The notes beneath the pieces are model-generated. The model worked only from the letters and a program-made list of their open reading frames with translations. It ran no database searches and had not been told where the DNA came from. Positions 44,553 to 53,338 of a DNA stretch of 64,000 nucleotides are shown in pieces. Position 1 is the first letter of the stretch, and every line of letters starts with the position of its first letter. This stretch comes from Acidobacteriota bacterium. GTDB taxonomy: Bacteria; Acidobacteriota; Blastocatellia; Pyrinomonadales; Pyrinomonadaceae. The stretch spans positions 62,001 to 126,000 of the forward strand of contig JADKEF010000019.1 of assembly GCA_016718135.1 (NCBI GenBank), in the 5' to 3' direction. Made by a program: the position numbers and the translations under genes.

Positions 44553-46118
44553 GTTTGCGTTTGTCTGAGCCTTTTGAGACGCATCAAGTTCGTTCTTGAA
44601 AATGCTCTGGACGGTTGTGTCGTTTGTAATGGCGATGCCGGTCGCGATCTCTACGGCCAATGTCTTGGCGTTTACTGGATCGGCTTCCGCGAGTCGTTTC
44701 CGAGCTTCCGCAAACGCATTCTTCGCTTTCGGATAGTCACCAGTCAACAAATACGCCCTTCCTAGTAAATAAGCGTCTTCGCAATCCTGAGGATCTACCG
44801 GAGCCTTTGTGATATAACCGGCCGGGTCGGAATCGACGTTGCGGCGGTTCTTTTCGAAGGTATTGAGCGGAATATTTGGCGACGACATTTCGGATATCTG
44901 CGGCCCGGTTTGCGTGGCAGGTTTTGGGCTTAGAACGAAATGATAGACGGTCAAGCCAATTATCGCTCCCAGAGCAAGCATCACGAGCGACGTCAGAAAT
45001 GAACGAGATGACGAAGGTTCGTTTGTGTCTGATTCAACTGTGCCGGAATTTCCGAACATCGAAAAATCATCTGTATTAGTCGGTTCCAACGGCCTCGGTT
45101 CATCCGGAGTTATCGCGACGGGAGTTTCAACGACAGGCTCGGAAAAAGCTGTTGCGGATACGGCTTCTTCGAGAATATCGGGCTCGAATTCGATCTGATC
45201 GTTGATACCGGCGGTCAACGATTCCGATCGCGGCAGTTCCTGAGTGTCGATCTCGAGGAGCGAATCTTCGTCGCCCGACACAAGCGATTCGAACGGTGAG
45301 CGAGCGGTTGCGACTGTGTCTTCTTCGCCGATCTCAATTATTGGCTCGACTACGGGATCTCCTACAAAGTCAGCATTTGCAGCAACTCTGATGATCACAG
45401 CGGTCAAATTGTCTTCGGCACCACGTTCGTAGCAAAGATCACGAAGGTACTGGCAAACGTCGGCGGGTTCACCGCCAAAAGTAAGAACGCCCTTGATCTC
45501 AGCATCCGTGACGTGCCTTGTGATGCCGTCAGAACATATCAAAAACGCCGTTCCGGGCTCGATAATGATAGTGCGGAGATCAGGTTCGACGATCGAATCG
45601 GCACCAAGGGCACGGCTGATTATATTGCGGCTCGGGTGATTCTCCGCTTGTTCCTCGGTCATCCGGCCGGCTCGAACCTCGTCCGCGACCATTGAATGGT
45701 CATCGGTTTCGCGATAAAGATTTCCTTCGCGGTCGACGCGATATAGACGGGAATCGCCGACGTGGCCTATCGTGGCAATGCTGTCGGATAAGTGCAAGGC
45801 AACTACGGTTGTCGCCATATTTGCGAGCTGCGGCAGCTCGTGGGCCATTTGATGGATCGCCGAATTTGCTCGGCCGAAAGCGGTTCTCATGACGGATTCC
45901 GGGTCTTGGCCTTGCGCGATATTGGTGAAGGCCTCGGAGACCAATTCCATCGCCATTTGCGAGGCAACTTCGCCGGCCTGAGCTCCGCCGACGCCATCCG
46001 CAACGGCATAGATGCCGCACTGGGGCATTTCTAGATACGAATCTTCATTCTGCGGGCGTTTCTCGCTCAGTCCGCGATCGGTTATTGCCGCCGAAGTGAT
46101 CCGAAATCTATTTTGCAT
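44535..46118 (-). CDS. PP2C-family Ser/Thr protein phosphatase with membrane helix (PstP-like)
   Basis: 527 residues. The PP2C domain (1-245) shows RPQNEDSYLE, AVADGVGGAQAGEVAS, IGHVGDSRLYR, CSDGITRHV and GAEDNLTAVII, including the metal-binding Asp residues. An acidic Pro/Thr-rich linker leads to one membrane helix (about 375-398, SLVMLALGAIIGLTVYHFVL), then an extracytoplasmic tail with a TPR-like pair of helices (CEDAYLLGRAYLLTGDYPKA). This topology matches mycobacterial PstP in its first parts. It is the last gene of the fhaA-pbpA-rodA-pstP-like operon, 42 nt after ftsW/rodA. Confidence 0.92.
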   Translation of the reverse strand: MQNRFRITSAAITDRGLSEKRPQNEDSYLEMPQCGIYAVADGVGGAQAGEVASQMAMELVSEAFTNIAQGQDPESVMRTAFGRANSAIHQMAHELPQLANMATTVVALHLSDSIATIGHVGDSRLYRVDREGNLYRETDDHSMVADEVRAGRMTEEQAENHPSRNIISRALGADSIVEPDLRTIIIEPGTAFLICSDGITRHVTDAEIKGVLTFGGEPADVCQYLRDLCYERGAEDNLTAVIIRVAANADFVGDPVVEPIIEIGEEDTVATARSPFESLVSGDEDSLLEIDTQELPRSESLTAGINDQIEFEPDILEEAVSATAFSEPVVETPVAITPDEPRPLEPTNTDDFSMFGNSGTVESDTNEPSSSRSFLTSLVMLALGAIIGLTVYHFVLSPKPATQTGPQISEMSSPNIPLNTFEKNRRNVDSDPAGYITKAPVDPQDCEDAYLLGRAYLLTGDYPKAKNAFAEARKRLAEADPVNAKTLAVEIATGIAITNDTTVQSIFKNELDASQKAQTNANSNASR

Positions 46119-46160
46119 ATATAGAAAACCCCAATGCTAACAATCTCTTGCGGGAAATAT

Positions 46161-47834
46161 CTAAGCTTCTACCTGAAATTCGTCTTTGCGTTTATCTATG
46201 CTGTTTCGATGGGAAAATGCCATCAACATCCCGAGCATTGTCAGGCTTGTGATCAGGCTAAATCCACCGTGGCTGACAAAAGGTAATGTGATACCAGTCA
46301 TAGGTAGAGCTCGGGTGATGCCACCAATATTCACCAAGGCCTGAAATCCGATGAACGAAGCCAAGCCGATCGAGCACAATTTGCTGAACATATCCCGCGA
46401 ATCACGTGCTGTCCGAACGCCTGCGCTGACAAAAAGAATTAGTGCAAAGGTTAGCAACAAACCCCCAAAAAGTCCAAGTTCTTCGGCCAGAGCTGCGAAG
46501 ATGTAGTCGGAATCGGCGACCGGAATTAGCTCGGGGTAACCGAGTCCGAGCCCACGCCCCGTAGTGCCACCTGAAGCGAGTCCGAACGTCGCCTGCGCAG
46601 GCTGAAAAGCCAATACATCGAACCACGCATCAATGTTGATCGTCTTCTGAAGATTTGGATCCTCGGCGAGCATCTGCGGCAGATTCGGGTCGCGCTCGAC
46701 GAGTTTTTTGTAATAGTCGTCGTAATCTTCTTTCCACCATGACGTCTCGGGTGTCGGCGGGTTAAAGCCATCGAGCCATAGGTGGAACCGCTGCTGAATA
46801 CGGTCCGGGAGTATCGCCCGCACCGGTGTTGCAATGGTTGGAAGTAGCGGAATTTTGGCCTGCGTCGCTTCAGGTAGAGCACCAACAACCAGCACCGAGA
46901 TCGCCAATAAAACACTGCCAACGAGTACAAATCGCTGCATGAAGCGACGGATAGCGATCAAATACAGAGTAACGTAAACGGCGCTGAAAACCATCATCTG
47001 CCCGAAATCCTTCAGTATAAAGAACGGAAGGAAGGGAAGGACCGCCATAAAAACAAGGGGCAGAGCATCTTTGGCCCGGGGAACGCCCCAATAAGTGCGG
47101 GCAAGATTCTTATAGAGAACAGCAAGGATCGCCGCGAAACCAACGAGAAAAGGAATCTTCGCTAATTCCCACGGCGTCAGATTGCCGCCGAATTTGCCGG
47201 CACGTGACCATATCGCCGCAACGAAGAGCGGCCCGAGAGTAAGAAGCACCAGCAGAAACCCATTCTTCTGCAATCGTTCCAGAACATCCCCACGCCGCAT
47301 TAGGATAAATGCGACCAGCAGTCCGATGATCCCGAGGATCGGGTTGATGGTTCGACCGGACATCAAAACACCCGTGAGAGTGTCCTCCGCAGGCCTTGGT
47401 TTTTCGATAGAAAGGTCGACGGGTGACGGTGGAGTCGCGGGTAACCCCATTATCTGCTTCTTCTCGGCGGAATAGTTCTCCTGAATGTAGTGCATCTGAA
47501 GAACTTTGATCTTCGCCTGCCGAGCTTCTGCCTTATCTTTTCTAGACGTATACTCCGGGTCACTAAAGAGGCGATATTGGACGGTCAGGCCAATGGAAAA
47601 CAGAAGTATCGCCGACGTGTAGATCGTCCAGTTACCGTCGTATCGGACAAATCGCTTTAGAAGTACCGGTAAAACGGCAAGTATTGATAGGAGCGAGAGA
47701 TTTCGCCAAGCTGTAAAACCTGACGCTTCGTAGCCTCGGATCAGACCACCGTAATAGATTGAATAGTGGGCGATCGCCGTTACAAGCACGATCAGCACCA
47801 AGATGAAAAAATGTGAGGATGTCCGATTTTTCAT
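46161..47834 (-). CDS. FtsW/RodA/SpoVE-family peptidoglycan polymerase
   Basis: 557 residues, about ten membrane segments. Family motifs: KDFGQMMVFSAVYVTLYLIA with the conserved Asp region, TIATPVRAILPDRIQQRFHLWLDGF, and the signature PELIPVADSDYIFAALAEELGLFGG, then GITLPFVSHGGFSLITSL. It polymerises lipid II with a class B PBP partner, here encoded immediately upstream with a 4-nt overlap. Long charged loops after the second segment and before the signature make it larger than the usual 380-400 residues. Whether it serves division or elongation is not decidable here. Confidence 0.92.
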   Translation of the reverse strand: MKNRTSSHFFILVLIVLVTAIAHYSIYYGGLIRGYEASGFTAWRNLSLLSILAVLPVLLKRFVRYDGNWTIYTSAILLFSIGLTVQYRLFSDPEYTSRKDKAEARQAKIKVLQMHYIQENYSAEKKQIMGLPATPPSPVDLSIEKPRPAEDTLTGVLMSGRTINPILGIIGLLVAFILMRRGDVLERLQKNGFLLVLLTLGPLFVAAIWSRAGKFGGNLTPWELAKIPFLVGFAAILAVLYKNLARTYWGVPRAKDALPLVFMAVLPFLPFFILKDFGQMMVFSAVYVTLYLIAIRRFMQRFVLVGSVLLAISVLVVGALPEATQAKIPLLPTIATPVRAILPDRIQQRFHLWLDGFNPPTPETSWWKEDYDDYYKKLVERDPNLPQMLAEDPNLQKTINIDAWFDVLAFQPAQATFGLASGGTTGRGLGLGYPELIPVADSDYIFAALAEELGLFGGLLLTFALILFVSAGVRTARDSRDMFSKLCSIGLASFIGFQALVNIGGITRALPMTGITLPFVSHGGFSLITSLTMLGMLMAFSHRNSIDKRKDEFQVEA

Positions 47835-49724
47835 CTTTTGCGTTTAGGGGCGGTTGGCTGAACCTTAGGTCTATACTGGTCACCGAGAAGGCCGAGCTGC
47901 ATGGCTTTCAAGATCACGTCGGCGGCGATCGGAGCTGCCGTTGTACCACCGTAGGCATTCTCGCCGATGTCTTCGACCACTACGGCGATCGCGACTTGCG
48001 GGTTTTCAAGCGGAGCGATCGTGAGGAACCATCCGTCCCAGCGAGTGGTTTTTACCGGCTCAAAATAGTCAACCCACTCGCCAGCCTCGTTTCTCTTCCG
48101 TTTTTTGACAGTCTTTTTCGTTCCATCGGCGTTATATACCTGAACCCCGTCACGGTCGGCGGTCCCAGTCTTACCGCCAGTTGTGATGCCGGTTCCTGCA
48201 AGTTTTGCACGCACAACCCCGCCTGTTCCACCGGGTTCTTCTGTTACCGTGGACATTATCTCGCGGATCGCCCTCGCCTGTTCTCGGGTAAGAACCTGAG
48301 CAAACATCTGTGGAGGAATGTCGGCCTCGATCTTCGGCTTCATCAATTTTCCTTCGAGATTTGCGGGAGCGGCAGCGATCGGGCCATTTGAAACGGCGTC
48401 ATCTGACCCCGCTCCGCCTTGGCCCATGCCGATGACGCCCGAGTCGTATAGAGTGAGTTGTTTACCCGTTACAATAGTTGAACGTGCAGGTGCTAAAGCA
48501 TTGGCAGTTCTAGGGTTACTGGCATTCCATACCTCAGGAAAAAATCCTCGGGTGACTGCTTCGGCTGGAGTTTCGACGGCAGCGATCCCGAGTACGTTGG
48601 CGGTTTCGGCCATCCGTTCGCGGCCTAGTTCATTGGCCATCTGTGCGAAATACTGGTTGCTCGAAACCTTAAATGCCTCCGTCAACGGTATGGCTTCGCT
48701 ACATGCGTGGCAGCTGCCGCCTGCGTCACAAATCGGACGAGAGCCGCGAAATGGCGTGTAGCATTCTGGTGCGGGCCGGCCCGGAAGGGTAACATTCTGT
48801 TTTCCGGCCCGAAAGGCGGAGATCATCGTAAAAGTCTTGAACGTAGATCCCGGGATGTAGAATTCCACGGTTGCTCGATTCAAAAGGAGGTTTGTTTGCC
48901 TGATCAGCTTCGAGTTTCAAATATCCACTGAGCGATTCCGCATCGGACAAGTTGTACGATGGATTGGAATACATCGCCAAGACGTCACCTGTCTGGGGAT
49001 TAATAACGACGATTCCGCCCTTTTTGCCCTCCAGGCGTTTAGCGACATAGGCTTGAAGATCGCGGTCGATCGTGATCCGAACATCTTTTTGCTCATCCTC
49101 GGGTTTCTTGATCCGAGTAAGAACCTCCCATGCCTCAGGCATCGGATCGGCTTGCCTTTTGTATAGGGTGCGTTCGAGCCCGGGAGTACCGCGTTCTGTC
49201 CCAAGTAGGTGGGCCATTTCGCGTTCGAGAGCAAAACCTCGCTCGATGTCACCCTTGCCGTCCAATTTGTAATAGGCCAGGGCACTTGGAAGTTTGCCGG
49301 AGCGGTCGAGCATCCAGCCACGCAGGCTTGCTGCCGTCGTCCGGCGATTTCGAAGATCTTTGTAAGCCAGGGCTTGAAACTGCTCATTTGACTCATCCGC
49401 GAAATAAGTCCAGTAGACTTGAAATCCGAAAACCGCGAGAGCGACCGTAATGAAAAAGACTTGCCACACATTAAGACTGCGGTTGGCTACGGCCGTCGTT
49501 AGCTTTTTGGCGACCGCGGCGGGCAGTTCGCGTTCGAATATGTATTTGGAGCGGCGGAAATTCTCCAGAAGCGTTAAGAAAAGGAAGACGATCAAAACGC
49601 CGACGCCAATGATGTAGACGATCGAGAGTCCGGCGGGAGTGCGTTCTAGGACTTGGCCGCCGAAAAGATTCTCGGGCCGCCATTGATTCCAATCAATAAA
49701 GAAAAGCAGGATCGGAGTGATCAT
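47831..49724 (-). CDS. Class B penicillin-binding protein (PbpA/FtsI-like transpeptidase), one frameshift
   Basis: Frame 1 (from ATG 49724) covers membrane segments at about 31-53 and 84-104 and the start of the transpeptidase domain (QTGDVLAMYSNPSYNLS) to about 48880. Frame 2 continues with LNRATVEFYIPGSTFKTF. Removing one T from a TTTT run fuses them into about 630 residues. The active-site motifs are STFK (SxxK), SSNQYF (SxN) and GGKTGTAD (KTG). There is no PASTA domain. It crosslinks peptidoglycan as partner of the overlapping FtsW/RodA. Starts directly after the FHA gene stop (TAAATG). Confidence 0.92.
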
Positions 49725-50765
49725 TTACTTGTTTCCCTCGGCGTCCGAGATGTTTGGCAGGTTGGGTTCAGTGTCGGCCTGGCTTATCTCTTCCGAACGG
49801 CCCTCCATCTTTGCAGTTTCCTCTCCCGGCAGGCTAGGGGGCGGCTCAAGATCCACCATTGTTTCGCGAGATCTGAACTCTAAACCCTTGATCGCAATAG
49901 GTGCGTCAGACGTTGGCTTTTCAATAGGTTTCTCGTCCGATACGAGGCGTTCAAACAAAACTTCAATAGTCCCGAACCTCACCTTGTCAACCTCTTTTAG
50001 CACCAACGCCTTACCGTACGCCATACGCTCGCCATTGATGAAAGTTCCGTTCGTCGAACCAGTATCGGCCACAGTAAGATTGGCATCGCCATCCACCATT
50101 AGCGACGCGTGGATCTTGGAGACGCTTGTATGATTGATAGCCAGGTCGTTATTTGGGGTGCGCCCGACGGATACTCTTCTGCCAGCTTTGAACTCAAATC
50201 GTTTTTCCCGCTCTTGACCATTAACAGTAAAGCGGAAAAGGTAATCCGAACCTGAGGACGCCTGAGTTATCTCCTTCGGCAGATAAGACGGTTGAAACTG
50301 CACTCCGGCAATCGTAAGATTCATCTCCGCGTCGGTTTCGTCATCAGCAAATATATCGAATCCGACATAAAGTTTTACGCCCTCGGTAAAATAATCCGGC
50401 TTTACCTCGACGTGGAGAGGTGCATAAGTGTAGTAGAGAGAGTCGTTTATATGATCGGCAGCAGCAGCCAGAAGTTCATTGCGAAGATTCTCGAGAGCAC
50501 CCTCAGAGTCAGTTGAGAATTTATCCCACTGCATCTTGAGTTTTATGTTATGCGGTGCGACGAGGCCCTTGCCTGCAACTTCTTTAGCTTCTGAGTCCAG
50601 TAGCCGCTTCATTCTCTCGATAAGTTCACTGGTCGCGAGAGTGCTCGAAGGAACCCAACGCCTTCCCGTGATCGCGTCTAGGGTGTCGCCGATCTTGGTC
50701 AATGCTCCACGCATAAACCAATCCGGGGAGATACTGCTTTTTGCAACCTTTTCTTTTTCAGTCAT
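49725..50765 (-). CDS. FhaA-like protein: DUF3662-type N-terminal domain plus FHA domain
   Basis: 346 residues. The N-terminal 130 residues (LIERMKRLLDSEAKEVAGKG, APHNIKLKMQWDKF, AAADHINDSLYYTYAPLHVEVK) resemble the DUF3662 domain of actinobacterial FhaA. The FHA domain lies at about 195-280: VSVGRTPNNDLAINHTSVSK, IHASLMVD and STNGTFINGERM. A disordered acidic tail follows. In mycobacteria FhaA binds phosphorylated MviN and links wall synthesis to kinases. First gene of the operon with pbpA, ftsW/rodA and PP2C. Family assignment of the N-terminal part is by pattern, so moderately sure. Confidence 0.83.
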   Translation of the reverse strand: MTEKEKVAKSSISPDWFMRGALTKIGDTLDAITGRRWVPSSTLATSELIERMKRLLDSEAKEVAGKGLVAPHNIKLKMQWDKFSTDSEGALENLRNELLAAAADHINDSLYYTYAPLHVEVKPDYFTEGVKLYVGFDIFADDETDAEMNLTIAGVQFQPSYLPKEITQASSGSDYLFRFTVNGQEREKRFEFKAGRRVSVGRTPNNDLAINHTSVSKIHASLMVDGDANLTVADTGSTNGTFINGERMAYGKALVLKEVDKVRFGTIEVLFERLVSDEKPIEKPTSDAPIAIKGLEFRSRETMVDLEPPPSLPGEETAKMEGRSEEISQADTEPNLPNISDAEGNK

Positions 50766-50993
50766 TTATGAGCGATCGGTCACTTCGGCTAGATCATATT
50801 AAGTTGTGTCATTCTAGCCCAATCGCCACCCAAATAAAAGTTTTTCAAATCCATTGCAATTATAGTGTTCAACAATGTACAATGATGTTGGAAATTCTTG
50901 TGCTATCCGTCTTTACTCGGGTAGCGCTCCCAAGTTACATTCGGACGACCAGGATTCGTCAGGGCCAAAATTATTCGGCCAGAGGTCTTGTAG

Positions 50994-51677
50994 ATGATGA
51001 GCAAGATATTGGAAAAAGGTTTTAGGACAAACACATTCCGCTTCAAACGCCGGGCTGGTGAGCGAGGTTTCTCGATGACCGAGTTAATCGCTGTTATGTC
51101 TGTGATGGCGATCATGACGGTTATATCCGTTCCGTATTTAATAAATTACAGAACGCCGCTTCGTACCGATGATCAGGCGATCAAGATGATGGATATGATG
51201 CGGGAGGCGGGCCAGTTGGCTCTGACCCGTCGGCGAACCGTCCGGTTCGAGATCGATCTAACCGACAACAGCTACAAGATAATAGACGAACAGGGAACTG
51301 CCACGGACACGCTAGTCAAGTCTATCCCAATGGACAAGCCGGCCGACGTACGGGTTGATATTAAGCCGAGCGGCGTGACAAAGCCAAATCCACCAAACTA
51401 CACAGACATCACGTTCGCTGCGGACACGGTAGGGCACCTCGCAGGTTCGACAAGTGTTACCGGGCACAGTGTTTGGTCAGCAAGATTTCAGCGGGATGGA
51501 TCGGTCGTCAACAATGCCGGCACACCCGTCAGCGTAAACATATACGTATTCCCGCCTGCCTCTCCGGGCAGTGCGACACCTAAGACACTCAAGCAGGTTC
51601 GGGCGATAACGCTATTCGGTGGTAGCGAAGCCATTCGCTTTTGGAAGCATAACGGCACAGCCCTCGTGGCGACCTAA
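50994..51677 (+). CDS. FimT/GspH-type pseudopilin
   Basis: 227 residues. A basic 26-residue leader ends at the prepilin peptidase site G/FSMTELIAVMSVMAIMTVIS, with Glu at position +5. The mature part is a small pilin head. It opens an operon of four minor-pilin-like genes, divergent from fhaA with 228 nt between; no firm promoter is seen there. Minor pilins prime type IV pilus or type II secretion pseudopilus assembly. Confidence 0.88.
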   Translation: MMSKILEKGFRTNTFRFKRRAGERGFSMTELIAVMSVMAIMTVISVPYLINYRTPLRTDDQAIKMMDMMREAGQLALTRRRTVRFEIDLTDNSYKIIDEQGTATDTLVKSIPMDKPADVRVDIKPSGVTKPNPPNYTDITFAADTVGHLAGSTSVTGHSVWSARFQRDGSVVNNAGTPVSVNIYVFPPASPGSATPKTLKQVRAITLFGGSEAIRFWKHNGTALVAT

Positions 51678-51689
51678 ACCGGAGAGTTT

Positions 51690-52241
51690 ATGAATATCAG
51701 ATCAGAACAAGGCTTCTCCTATATCGATGTGATGATCGCGATCGTCATTCTGATGGTCGGCATTCTTGCGCTCATGGCCGGAATGTCCGCATCAGTGCTA
51801 CAGGCAAAGGGCCAGGAACAGCAGATGATCGCAAAACAAACCGCCGCGTCGACGATGGAGTCGATAATGTCCGTAAAGGAGACAGATCCGGCCCGGCTTG
51901 GCTGGCCCGCGGTTGGCAACATTGGCTCCAACATCATCGACGGAGTCCCCCGCGGCATCTTCATCGTAGGAATGCAAAACGTTCGTCCGGACGCAGGTGC
52001 AGATGAGGTTCTTGGAACAGCCGACGATACTGGAACCCCGGCGACGGCGCTTCAGCGACAGATAATTATCACTGACGTTTGCGACCCCGAACGTCCGTCG
52101 TACAACTGTCCGACGCCCGGACCGTCAGTCGTGCGAGTTCGCTCAGTTCAGGTGATCGTCAGATACTTTGTCGGAGCTTTACCTCGCCAAGAGCAGTTAA
52201 CGACGGTGTTGACCGACTACGCCGTGGTCGAAACTCCATAG
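51690..52241 (+). CDS. PilV-type minor pilin
   Basis: 183 residues. A short leader (MNIRSEQG) precedes FSYIDVMIAIVILMVGILALM. Asp replaces the usual Glu5, a substitution that may alter pilin packing. The rest is PilV-like (AKQTAASTMESIMSVKETDPA). Twelve nt after FimT with GGAG in front of the ATG. Confidence 0.83.
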   Translation: MNIRSEQGFSYIDVMIAIVILMVGILALMAGMSASVLQAKGQEQQMIAKQTAASTMESIMSVKETDPARLGWPAVGNIGSNIIDGVPRGIFIVGMQNVRPDAGADEVLGTADDTGTPATALQRQIIITDVCDPERPSYNCPTPGPSVVRVRSVQVIVRYFVGALPRQEQLTTVLTDYAVVETP

Positions 52242-52249
52242 GAAAAACT

Positions 52250-53317
52250 ATGCCGATGTCGAAAATGAATAAGATCAAAAACGATCTCAAGCCTCAAACC
52301 AATGAGGCGGGTTTCACGATGCTTGAATTGATCATTTCCATGGTCGTATTCCTAGTGGTCACTGGCGCGGTCTTCGGCCTGCTCCAGGTCGCCCGGCAGA
52401 GCAAGGCAGTGGTGAGTGAGAACACGGGTTTGAACAAGAATGTCCGTCTGGCCCTGAACCTGGTCGGGCGCGATACCTATAATGCAGGGTTTGGCTATCC
52501 ACTGAGGAACACTGTTGTTTTGCCTGATAACCGTATTGGTACCTTACTTAGCATACCGAACGACGTTGACACTTCGCGTGATACTGTGCCGCCGATAATC
52601 GCCGGCAACAACATAACGTTGAGCACATATAATCTGACCCCCAACACACGTACTGATCAGGTCACATTTTTCTTTAAAGACAATACGTTCAACTTGGTCG
52701 GCGGAGTCTCCCAACCGCTCAACATTCTCGCCGCGACCACGACCACCGGAGGAATTGACGAGATCGTTCCAATTTCCGGTAGTAACGCAGCGTGCCGCGT
52801 GAATGATATTTATTTGGTTACCGGCAATACCGGTTCAACCTTGGGTCTCTCGACAGCTCTGAGCGGGGGCAACAAAGTGCAGTTCGCAAATGGCGATCTG
52901 TTAACTTTCAATCAGACCGGAACTTCGGGTCCGCTGCGTTCAATAACTATACCGGCCAGTATACAACGCATTTTGATGGTGACTTACTTTGTTACCCCTG
53001 ACGGTACCCTAACACGACGCGAGTACGCGAACCGCACTCCGGCGGTAGCGTTCGTAGATGAGCCTCTGGTTTACGGGGTTGAAAATTTTCAGATCCGATA
53101 TGTGATGGACGATGGCACCATCTCGGACAATCCAAGTGCGGGCCCGAATGGCATAGCTGGCGACGCAGACGATACGCCGGCGAATCTGGCTGAAGTAAGG
53201 CAGATACGTTACACGGTAAGCGTGCGGTCGACCGAGTTGAATGCGGCAAATCAACCGTACCGGGTGAGTCAGACAGCAACTTTCAGTACCCGAAATCTGG
53301 GCTACGACGCGAATTAA
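52250..53317 (+). CDS. PilW-type minor pilin
   Basis: 355 residues from the ATG at 52250 (GGAAAAA upstream), chosen over an earlier in-frame start because that would run through the PilV gene. A 20-residue leader precedes G/FTMLELIISMVVFLVVTGAVFGLL, with Glu5 present. The PilW-type body follows (GLNKNVRLALNLVGRDTYNAGFGYP). It contains a VENFQIRY segment typical of the family. Eight nt after PilV. Confidence 0.87.
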   Translation: MPMSKMNKIKNDLKPQTNEAGFTMLELIISMVVFLVVTGAVFGLLQVARQSKAVVSENTGLNKNVRLALNLVGRDTYNAGFGYPLRNTVVLPDNRIGTLLSIPNDVDTSRDTVPPIIAGNNITLSTYNLTPNTRTDQVTFFFKDNTFNLVGGVSQPLNILAATTTTGGIDEIVPISGSNAACRVNDIYLVTGNTGSTLGLSTALSGGNKVQFANGDLLTFNQTGTSGPLRSITIPASIQRILMVTYFVTPDGTLTRREYANRTPAVAFVDEPLVYGVENFQIRYVMDDGTISDNPSAGPNGIAGDADDTPANLAEVRQIRYTVSVRSTELNAANQPYRVSQTATFSTRNLGYDAN

Positions 53318-53338
53318 TCTTAAAGAGGATCAAGCATT

